Of a DNA stretch of 8,559 bases, positions 1 to 5,691 are shown piece by piece. Each line of letters begins with the position of its first letter. Within the stretch, counting starts at the first letter, position 1. The notes under the pieces were generated by a model that saw only the letters and a list, made by a program, of their open reading frames with translations, was not told the origin of the DNA and searched no databases. The position numbers and the translations under genes were made by a program. The DNA is from DASZGL01 sp035938875 (GTDB taxonomy: Bacteria; Chloroflexota; Dormibacteria; Aeolococcales; Aeolococcaceae). The stretch covers positions 1-8,559 of the forward strand of contig DASZGL010000050.1 in NCBI GenBank assembly GCA_035938875.1, written 5' to 3'.

Positions 1-930
1 GCCGGGGCGGCTGTGGTCGGCGCGAAACCGACCCACGTGGACGTCGTCAGTGCCGGCGGCGTCGCGAGCCGTGGGATAACGCTGCTGCTGCGGGTCGTCG
101 ACGACGCGCACGCCCGGCGCCTCGAGCATCGTCTCGCGGGCTGCGTCGGGATCGACCGGCCCGTCGAACTCGGCCCACACTGCCGCGCTGTGGCCGACTG
201 TGACCGGAACTCGCACGCTGGTGACGCTGACACCGAGGGTGGGTAGGTCGAGGACACGACGGGTCTCTTGCGCGACCTTTACCTCCTCCTCGCTGTCGCT
301 CCCCTGCATCGACCATCCACCGGGAACGACGTTGCCGTGGAGCACGTGCGGATAGACGTGGTGCTCGGGTGTCTCGCCATCAACGTCGGCGCGCTCCTGG
401 GCGCGCAGCTCGGCGACCAGGTCGCGGCCACCCCCGCTGGCGGACTGATAGGTCGCCACGGTGATGCGACGCAGCCCGAAGGCGCGGTGGAGCGGCGCCA
501 GCGCAACGCTGAGCGGGATGGAAACACAGTTGGGATTGGCGACGATGCCGCGATGCGACGCCAGCGTCGAGGCATTCACCTCGGGCACCACCAGAGGCAC
601 CTGCGGGTCCATCCGGTAGGCGCTCGACTTGTCGACGGCGACGCCACCGTGTGCCGCGACCACAGGGGCAAAACGACGTGCCGTGCCCGCTCCAGCCGCG
701 AAGAAGGCGATGTCGGTGTCTCCCAGCGCGGCATCGCTGACCTCGTCGACACGGACCTGCTCGCCGGCGAAGAGCAGCGTGCTTCCGGCGCTGCGCACGC
801 TCGCCAGGCAGCGGAGCTCGGCGATGGCGAACCTGCGCTCCTCGAGGATGCGCAGCACCGTCGACCCCGCGGCACCGGTGGCGCCGACGACGGCGACACG
901 CACGGCCGGCGGCGACCCATTACTGCTCAT
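1..930 (-). CDS. asd: Aspartate-semialdehyde dehydrogenase, 3' end missing
   Basis: This enzyme makes L-aspartate 4-semialdehyde from aspartyl phosphate with NADPH in the cytoplasm. The product feeds diaminopimelate/lysine and the threonine/methionine branch. I translated the frame by hand: 310 codons are open to the window edge with no stop, so roughly the last 30 residues of a usual 340-aa protein are missing. The N-terminal nucleotide-binding loop is GATGAAG (residues 16-22). DKSSAYRMD is at 100-108. The active-site motif ANPNC puts the nucleophilic cysteine at 135. YQSASGGG lies at 161-168, where the family usually has SGAG. RVPVTVGHS at 220-228 carries the substrate-binding arginine and catalytic histidine. 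The ATG at 930 overlaps the dapB TGA as ATGA, which argues for translational coupling; no strong Shine-Dalgarno is visible. Identity is near certain from these motifs. Confidence 0.95.
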   Translation of the reverse strand, partial: MSSNGSPPAVRVAVVGATGAAGSTVLRILEERRFAIAELRCLASVRSAGSTLLFAGEQVRVDEVSDAALGDTDIAFFAAGAGTARRFAPVVAAHGGVAVDKSSAYRMDPQVPLVVPEVNASTLASHRGIVANPNCVSIPLSVALAPLHRAFGLRRITVATYQSASGGGRDLVAELRAQERADVDGETPEHHVYPHVLHGNVVPGGWSMQGSDSEEEVKVAQETRRVLDLPTLGVSVTSVRVPVTVGHSAAVWAEFDGPVDPDAARETMLEAPGVRVVDDPQQQRYPTARDAAGTDDVHVGRFRADHSRPG

Positions 931-1739
931 GGCTGAGCCGATGATCGCACCATGCCGCGAATCGCCGCGGCGGAAGGCAGTCCGATGACCTCCTCGAGGC
1001 TGTCGTAGAAACGCGCTCCTTCGGCGGTCACGGCTCGAGCCGCGAGGAGCACCCCGGGGATGAACGCCGCCCGCGACGTGGTCCGATGGGTCAGCGCCAG
1101 GGTCTGGCCCACGGCGCCGAAGATCACGCTCTGGTCGGCGACCGCGCCGTCTATGCGCAGGCTGTGCAGCGCTGCGCCGCCCAGGCTGCCGCCACGAGTT
1201 CCGGCCAGGGTTGTCGTTGACGGCTCGTTGCGACTGAAGGCGTGGCCCTCGCGAGCCGCCAGCAACCGCTCGGCGGTGCGCAGCGCTGTGCCGCTGGGCG
1301 CGTCGAGCTTGCCGGCATGATGCGTCTCGACGATCTCACACGTCTCGAAGTGAGGCGCGCAGAGCTCGCTCAGCCACATCAGCAGCGCTGCTCCCAGGGC
1401 GAAGTTGGGGATGACGCAGCCACCGATGCTCGCCGCGCGGCAGGCGTCACGGATGCGCTCGACCCCCGAGGGGCCCAGACCGGTCGTCCCCACCACTACA
1501 GACACGCCGAGCTCGATCGCCGTGATCGCGTTTCCCATTCCCGCAGCCGGCGTGGTGAAGTCGACGAGCACCCGCGCCGACGAATCGCGCAGCGCCGCAC
1601 CGAGGTCGTCGTCGACGTCCACCTCGGCCGCGCAGGCAAAGCCCGCCTCGGCGCGCAGTGCGGCGACCACCTCGCTGCCGACCCGGCCTCGAGCCCCGCT
1701 GACGGCGACGCGCAGGTCGGTCGCCGGTGGCACGCTCAC
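927..1739 (-). CDS. dapB: 4-hydroxy-tetrahydrodipicolinate reductase
   Basis: DapB reduces 4-hydroxy-tetrahydrodipicolinate to tetrahydrodipicolinate with NAD(P)H, the second committed step of diaminopimelate/lysine synthesis. The 270-aa length is normal for the family. The N-terminal Rossmann loop is GARGRVG (15-21), followed by DFTTP (60-64), GTTG (84-87) and PNFALG (111-116). The signature ETHHAGKLDAPSGTA (138-152) gives the predicted catalytic His140 and Lys144, spaced as His159 and Lys163 in the E. coli enzyme. The start is a GTG at 1739, 5 nt after the pnp stop; a second in-frame GTG at 1733 is an alternative. No clear ribosome binding site is present, so translation probably depends on ribosomes finishing pnp. 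The gene ends in an ATGA overlap with asd, placing two lysine-pathway enzymes in one coupled pair. Confidence 0.96.
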   Translation of the reverse strand: MSVPPATDLRVAVSGARGRVGSEVVAALRAEAGFACAAEVDVDDDLGAALRDSSARVLVDFTTPAAGMGNAITAIELGVSVVVGTTGLGPSGVERIRDACRAASIGGCVIPNFALGAALLMWLSELCAPHFETCEIVETHHAGKLDAPSGTALRTAERLLAAREGHAFSRNEPSTTTLAGTRGGSLGGAALHSLRIDGAVADQSVIFGAVGQTLALTHRTTSRAAFIPGVLLAARAVTAEGARFYDSLEEVIGLPSAAAIRGMVRSSAQP

Positions 1740-1744
1740 CCCGG

Positions 1745-3883
1745 TCAGGCGGGACCGCCAGAGCCCGCCCCGGCCACCTCCGCCTGGGTGCCGGCGAGCT
1801 CGGCGAGGGCCTGCTTACGCGACAAGTTGACGCGGCCCTTCTCGTCGATCTCGGTCACCTTGACCATGATCTCGTCGCCGATGTTGACCACGTCCTCGAC
1901 CTTGTTGACGCGATGGTCGGCGAGCTGCGAGATGTGCACCAGCCCGTCCTTCTTGGGAAGGATCTCGACGAAGGCGCCGAAGTTCATGATGCGAACGACC
2001 TTGCCCTTGTAGATCTTGCCCACCTCGACGTCCTCGGTGAGATCGCGGATCATGGCGATTGCCTGTTGCATCGCGTCGCCGTTGTTGGAGGCGATGAACA
2101 CCCGACCATCGTCCTCGATGTCGATCTGCGCGCCGGTCTCCTCGACGATGCGACGGATCATCTTCCCGCCTGGGCCGATGACATCGCGGATCTTGTCGGG
2201 GTTGATGTGGATGGTCTCGATGCGTGGCGCCCACATCGACATCTGCTCGCGGGGCCCGGGAAGCGTCTCCAGCATCTTGCCGAGGATGTGCAGCCGGCCT
2301 GCCCTCGCCTGGGCCAGGGCCCTCTCCATGAGGTCCCAGGTCAAACCCTTGATCTTCATGTCCATCTGCAGCGCGGTGATGCCCCGCTCGCTGCCGGCGA
2401 CCTTGAAGTCCATGTCGCCGAGGGCGTCCTCCATGCCCTGGATGTCGCTGAGGATGGCGGCACGCCCGCTCTCCTCGTCGCTGATCAGACCCATGGCGAT
2501 GCCCGCCACCGGTGACTGCAGGGGCACGCCGGCGTCCATCAGCGCCAGCGTCGAGCCGCAGACGCTGGCCATCGACGTCGAGCCGTTGCTGCTGAGGATC
2601 TCGGTGACGATTCGCACCACGTAGGGGAAGTCCTCGTCGCTCGGCATGACGTTGTGCACCGCCCGCTCGGCGAGCGCGCCGTGTCCGATCTCGCGACGCC
2701 CGGGGGAGCGCAGCGGCCTCGCCTCCCCCACCGAGAACGGCGGGAAGTTGTAGTGGTGCATGAAGCGCTTGAACTCCTCGAGGCCGAGCCCGTCCAGTTT
2801 TTGCTGGTCCTGGCCCGAACCGAGGGTCACGATGCTCAGTGCCTGGGTCTGGCCGCGGGTGAAGATGGCGCTGCCGTGGGCGCGGGGCAGCAGGCCGACC
2901 TCGCACCAGATGGGACGGATCTCGTCACCGCGCCGTCCGTCGGGACGGATGCCCTCATCGAGGATCGCCCGCCTCACCGCCTTCTTCAGCTCGGCCTCGA
3001 AGGCCTTCTTGACGTCCCCCTCGAGCTCGGGGAAGCGGGGGGCGAGCTGCTCGACCACGCTGCGCTTGAGCTCGTCGATCGCACGTTCTCGCGCTGCCTT
3101 GTCGACATTGCGCGCCGCCGCGCCTATGCGATCGCGCACCGCTTCGGCGACGGCAGCGGCGACGCCGGCGTCGACGGTGTTCGCCGGGTAGCTCATCTTG
3201 CTGCGGCCGACGGCGGCGACGATCTGGTTCTGGAATTCGACGAGCCGCCGGACCTCGTCGTGGGCCATGCGCAACGCCTGGAGCATGACATCCTCGGGAA
3301 CCTGGTGAGCACCGGCCTCCACCATGCTGATGGCGTCGGCGGTGCCGGCGACCACCAGGTCGAGGTCGGACTCGGCGATCTGGGGCAGCGTGGGATGGAG
3401 CATGAGTTGCCCGTCGATGAGACCGACGCGGACGCACCCGACCGGACCCGCGTGGGGGATGTCGCTGATCGCCAGCGCCAGCGATGCACCGGTGACCGCG
3501 AGGGTGGCTGGATCGGTGTCCTGATCAGCGCTGAGCACCGTGGCCACCACCTGGACGTCGTTGCGGAAGTCCTTGGGGAACAGCGGTCGCATGGGGCGAT
3601 CGATCATCCGGCTGGTGAGGATCGCCGCCTCGCTGGGCCGTCCCTCACGACGGGGGAAGCTGCCGGGGATGCGTCCGGCGGCGTAGAGCTTCTCCTCGTA
3701 GTCGCACGTCAGCGGGAAGAAGTCGATGCCCTCGCGCGGCGCGTCCGAGGCCACTGCGGTGACCAGGAGCATGGTGTCGGCGGCGCGGATGAGCAGCGCC
3801 CCGTTGGCCTGCTCGGCGACGTGACCGGTTTCAACGGTCAGGGTGCGACCCGAGTAGGGGAGTTCGAATTTGTTGTGCGGCAT
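1745..3883 (-). CDS. pnp: Polyribonucleotide nucleotidyltransferase (PNPase)
   Basis: PNPase degrades RNA 3'-to-5' by phosphorolysis and can add tails in reverse; it works in the cytoplasm as a trimer, often in a degradosome. The 712-aa protein has the full layout: first RNase PH domain (about 12-143), helical linker domain (about 240-310), second RNase PH domain (about 312-545), KH domain (about 553-615, GPGGK at 570-574) and S1 domain (about 621-690). The phosphate-binding STSMASVCGS is at 435-444, and Asp486 and Asp492 fall at the same numbers as the E. coli catalytic aspartates. The RNA-binding FFRR loop reads FPRR at 76-79. I chose ATG 3883 because GGAGG lies 5 nt upstream and the N-terminus then matches the family; an upstream in-frame extension to 4039 looks non-coding. 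The gene follows rpsO, the classical order, with a long spacer, and dapB follows closely. Confidence 0.98.
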   Translation of the reverse strand: MPHNKFELPYSGRTLTVETGHVAEQANGALLIRAADTMLLVTAVASDAPREGIDFFPLTCDYEEKLYAAGRIPGSFPRREGRPSEAAILTSRMIDRPMRPLFPKDFRNDVQVVATVLSADQDTDPATLAVTGASLALAISDIPHAGPVGCVRVGLIDGQLMLHPTLPQIAESDLDLVVAGTADAISMVEAGAHQVPEDVMLQALRMAHDEVRRLVEFQNQIVAAVGRSKMSYPANTVDAGVAAAVAEAVRDRIGAAARNVDKAARERAIDELKRSVVEQLAPRFPELEGDVKKAFEAELKKAVRRAILDEGIRPDGRRGDEIRPIWCEVGLLPRAHGSAIFTRGQTQALSIVTLGSGQDQQKLDGLGLEEFKRFMHHYNFPPFSVGEARPLRSPGRREIGHGALAERAVHNVMPSDEDFPYVVRIVTEILSSNGSTSMASVCGSTLALMDAGVPLQSPVAGIAMGLISDEESGRAAILSDIQGMEDALGDMDFKVAGSERGITALQMDMKIKGLTWDLMERALAQARAGRLHILGKMLETLPGPREQMSMWAPRIETIHINPDKIRDVIGPGGKMIRRIVEETGAQIDIEDDGRVFIASNNGDAMQQAIAMIRDLTEDVEVGKIYKGKVVRIMNFGAFVEILPKKDGLVHISQLADHRVNKVEDVVNIGDEIMVKVTEIDEKGRVNLSRKQALAELAGTQAEVAGAGSGGPA

Positions 3884-4192
3884 GGGTGCCTCCGTGATGT
3901 GAATCAGGTGGTCCCGGACCGGTATCGCCGCATCCCATGGGTCTCGACGGCTTCGAGGTGAGGTGTTGGGGATGAGAGGTCGGTGGCCGAGACTCGCGCC
4001 AGGTGGCTGCGTCGTCCCAGGTCGATCTCCGATCGCCAACGTCTCACCACAACGGCAGCGTCATCGCCGGGTTGGGTGATACCGTGGCCGGGCTCGCGGT
4101 TTTTGGCCAGGGTTGTCTTCAAGTGCTCGCGCGGGTGCGCGGGTGTCACACTCCCTCCCTGGTGCGTTGCGTGGCAGTTCGTGTCATCAGCC
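3884..4192 (-). other. rpsO-pnp spacer, non-coding, with possible leader structure
   Basis: These 309 nt hold no recognisable gene. A 104-codon minus-strand frame (4218-3904) crosses it, but its start lies inside the end of rpsO, it has no ribosome binding site and it resembles no family I know. Dyads that could fold in the pnp leader are a 5-bp hairpin at 4128-4141, a 5-bp hairpin at 4023-4035, and a stem of 4 plus 5 bp joining 3983-3993 to 4041-4050 around the latter. In E. coli the rpsO-pnp region carries an RNase III-cleaved stem through which PNPase controls its own synthesis, so a regulatory role here is plausible but inferred. I found no convincing promoter or U-tract terminator. Confidence 0.4.
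3889..3893 (-). promoter_or_regulatory. Shine-Dalgarno GGAGG of pnp
   Basis: A perfect GGAGG on the minus strand lies 5 nt before ATG 3883. It fixes the pnp start and excludes the 52-codon upstream extension of the frame. It is the strongest ribosome binding site in the window. Confidence 0.85.
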
Positions 4193-4459
4193 TCAGCGAC
4201 GCAGCCCGAGCCGAGCAATGATTGCCCGGTATCGCTCCACGTCGGTACGGGTGAGGTAGTCGAGAAGGCGGCGACGCTGGCCGACGAGGCGCAGCAGACC
4301 CCGCCGTGATGCGTGGTCCTTGGGATGATCGCGCAGGTGGTCGGTCAGGCTGCGGATCCGCTCACTGAGCAGGGCCACCTGCACCTCGGCAGAACCGGTG
4401 TCGCCGTCGTGGCGCCGGTGCTCGGTGATGATGTCGATCTTTGCCTGGGTTTCGGGCAA
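4193..4459 (-). CDS. rpsO: 30S ribosomal protein S15
   Basis: S15 is a primary binder of 16S rRNA in the platform of the small subunit and forms an intersubunit bridge. The 88-aa product matches the family length. GDTGSAEVQVALLSERI follows the first helix, and HPKDHASRRGLLRLVGQRRR carries the conserved His-Asp-His-x-Ser-Arg-Arg-Gly rRNA-contact segment. The C-terminus ARLGLRR is typical. No ATG or GTG gives the right length. The start is the TTG at 4459, read as Met-Pro-Glu-Thr, with GGAG 10 nt upstream. Upstream codons of the open frame (to 4600) do not look like S15. The gene has its own probable promoter and leader and precedes pnp, as in many bacteria. Confidence 0.96.
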   Translation of the reverse strand: MPETQAKIDIITEHRRHDGDTGSAEVQVALLSERIRSLTDHLRDHPKDHASRRGLLRLVGQRRRLLDYLTRTDVERYRAIIARLGLRR

Positions 4460-4469
4460 GTGTGCTGTT

Positions 4470-4473
4470 CTCC
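4470..4473 (-). promoter_or_regulatory. Shine-Dalgarno GGAG of rpsO
   Basis: GGAG on the minus strand lies 10 nt before the TTG at 4459. The spacing is long but acceptable. It supports the TTG as the rpsO start, since no other start codon lies at a suitable distance. Confidence 0.55.
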
Positions 4474-4520
4474 GTGGGCGTCCGGGCCGTCGCCATGCGG
4501 GGAGCAGTGGCCGTGGTGAC

Positions 4521-4572
4521 GCCGCGACTGGGGCGCGGGTCAGCGACGCGGGGCTCCCCCCAGGTCGGCGGC
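4521..4572 (-). promoter_or_regulatory. Candidate structured leader of rpsO
   Basis: In minus-strand sense, 4572-4558 and 4533-4521 pair as GCCG/CGGC, CGAC/GTCG and TGGGG/CCCCA, giving 13 bp broken only by two bulged C residues (4568 and 4563). If transcription begins about 7 nt after the -10 element, the RNA would keep the inner 8 bp. The G-tract 4561-4558 can instead pair with CCCC at 4553-4550 around a GGAG tetraloop, so two folds exclude each other. S15 often represses its own mRNA through leader structures that differ between phyla. A role here is inference from position and folding only. Confidence 0.4.
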
Positions 4573-4578
4573 AGTATA
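4573..4578 (-). promoter_or_regulatory. Likely -10 element of the rpsO promoter (TATACT)
   Basis: TATACT on the minus strand differs from the sigma-70 consensus TATAAT at one base and stands out in very GC-rich surroundings. It lies 114 nt before the rpsO start, predicting a leader of about 107 nt. No good -35 is seen: at a 16-nt spacing the hexamer is ATGTCG, which matches the consensus at three of six bases. It would separate rpsO-pnp-dapB-asd from the upstream glp/dagK transcript. Confidence 0.5.
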
Positions 4579-4607
4579 GCGAAGACCAACATTTCGACAT
4601 CCACTCG

Positions 4608-4626
4608 AGGGGGGATGCTCCCCCCT
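4608..4626 (-). repeat. G-tract/C-tract hairpin
   Basis: A perfect 7-bp dyad: AGGGGGG, a 5-nt loop, then CCCCCCT. It lies between the inverted-repeat element at the end of dagK and the rpsO -10 element. There is no U-tract on its minus-strand downstream side, so it is not a standard intrinsic terminator. It could still slow polymerase or protect a 3' end. Confidence 0.6.
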
Positions 4627-4627
4627 A

Positions 4628-4734
4628 TGACTTGCGATCGGGCAAAGCCCGACCGCCTTACCCCCTCCGGCGCTCCTCGAGCGCCGCGCGCTGCGCGCGA
4701 AAACACGGGCGGGCCTTGCCCGATCGTCCAGTCA
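4628..4734 (-). repeat. 107-bp imperfect inverted-repeat element overlapping the dagK stop
   Basis: The left arm (4628-4651) and the reverse complement of the right arm (4710-4734) share TGACT, a short unequal gap (TG against GGA), then a 17-mer, CGATCGGGCAARGCCCG, identical at 16 of 17 positions. Each arm is also self-complementary (4634-4656 and 4710-4722), and two more hairpins lie between them (4668-4686, 8 bp; 4685-4699, 6 bp). The mismatch between arms becomes a G-U pair in minus-strand RNA but A-C in plus-strand RNA. The same holds for the mismatch within 4634-4656. The outer end includes the dagK stop codon. No target-site duplication was found. It may be a 3'-end mRNA structure or a REP/MITE-like repeat. 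Confidence 0.65.
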
Positions 4735-5691
4735 CAGGAGGGATTCTCGCCCCTGATTCGGCGCTGCGAGGCGCACGGCGGCTGGCAGGCACGTCAGTGT
4801 CGCGGGCGCTTGCCCAACCTGCTCGCCCTCGATGTCGAACAGCAGCGGGTCGTCCTCGAGCGGGGTCACCGAGACCCTCTCCGTGCGCAGAACCGTGACC
4901 CAGGGACGGCCGATGTGGGTTCCGTCGTAGACGCGGCGCATGTCCATGATGGCCCGGCGCCGGGGTATGTCGCCCAGGATGATCACGTCGAGCAGGCCGT
5001 CGGCGACGTCGGCGTCGGGGGCTACCAGCATCGATCCGCCGAAGTAACGGCCGTTGGCGACCACAACGTTCTGCACCCGCTGCTCGACCGCCTTTCCGTC
5101 GACCTCGATGCGAACCAGCCGGTTGCGAAAGCGCAGCAGGGCGGCGACCGAGGCGAGCATGAAGGTGACCTTGCCGCCGGCGACCTTCCTGCTGCGATTG
5201 ACACGCATGGCCACGTCGCCACCGATGCCGCAGTCGGCGATGTTGATGAAGTGGTGCACGCGCGGACCACCGCCATCGTTGGCGAAGTCGATCCGGCCGA
5301 CGTCGCAGGTGCGCACATCGCCGCGGGCCAAGAGGGCAGCGCCACTGGCCGGCGCCACCGGGATGCCGACACTCCGCCGGAAGTCGCCGCCCGTGCCGCT
5401 GGGGATGAGACCCAGCACCGCCGACGGGGCGATGCGGTCGTGAGTGGTGCCGTCGAAGAAGCCGTTGACCACCTCGTTGAGTGTGCCGTCGCCGCCGACG
5501 GCGACGACGCGCTCGCACCCGGTGCGCAACGCTGCGCGAGTGAACTCTGTCGCCTCCGTGGGCGCCGAGGTCAGCCGGTAGTCGAACGCGACACCGGCGG
5601 CGGTGAGCGCCTCCCTGATCTCCGCCCACTGGCGCCCGGTGCGCCCCCCGGCGCTCATCGGATTGACGACGACCAGCGTCGACAGCGCCAT
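4732..5691 (-). CDS. Diacylglycerol kinase-family lipid kinase (YegS/DgkB type)
   Basis: Members phosphorylate diacylglycerol or related lipids with ATP at the inner membrane face, returning them to phosphatidic acid. The 319-aa product has the family layout. NPMSAGG is at 10-16. The nucleotide-binding GGDGTLNEVVNG is at 66-77. PSGTGGDFRR at 97-106 is the GTxND motif with Gly in place of Asn. INIADCGIGGDV lies at 149-160, NGRYFGGSM at 213-221 and DGLLDV at 231-236, and EGE at 288-290 replaces the usual DGE that holds the proposed catalytic base. No signal peptide or membrane segment is evident. The ATG at 5691 shares one base with the upstream stop (TGATG), and GAGG lies 7 nt upstream. M. tuberculosis has, from memory, the same adjacency: AGPS-like Rv2251 next to lipid kinase Rv2252. 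The exact lipid substrate cannot be read from sequence. Confidence 0.93.
   Translation of the reverse strand: MALSTLVVVNPMSAGGRTGRQWAEIREALTAAGVAFDYRLTSAPTEATEFTRAALRTGCERVVAVGGDGTLNEVVNGFFDGTTHDRIAPSAVLGLIPSGTGGDFRRSVGIPVAPASGAALLARGDVRTCDVGRIDFANDGGGPRVHHFINIADCGIGGDVAMRVNRSRKVAGGKVTFMLASVAALLRFRNRLVRIEVDGKAVEQRVQNVVVANGRYFGGSMLVAPDADVADGLLDVIILGDIPRRRAIMDMRRVYDGTHIGRPWVTVLRTERVSVTPLEDDPLLFDIEGEQVGQAPATLTCLPAAVRLAAPNQGRESLL

Noticed and set aside
268..936. A 222-codon plus-strand frame at the left end
   Set aside because: The minus strand here encodes asd, with the active-site cysteine motif and all expected blocks; the plus frame is its shadow.
2654..3961. A 435-codon open frame on the plus strand
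   Set aside because: It lies wholly antisense to pnp, whose motifs are unmistakable; its composition is the His/Asp/Gly/Arg-rich pattern of GC-rich antisense frames and shows no family motif.
3904..4218. A 104-codon minus-strand frame between rpsO and pnp
   Set aside because: It begins inside the end of rpsO, has no ribosome binding site, and its residues suggest no fold or family. I treat the stretch as a leader/spacer.
4634..4656. Intrinsic terminator for dagK
   Set aside because: The stem is good, but the minus-strand sequence after it (AAGTCATAGG) has no U-tract, so it does not meet the standard for a Rho-independent terminator.
4628..4734. Transposon or MITE remnant
   Set aside because: The arms are inverted-repeat-like, but no target-site duplication or transposase remnant is present, and only one copy is in the window. 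It is kept as an unexplained repeat structure.
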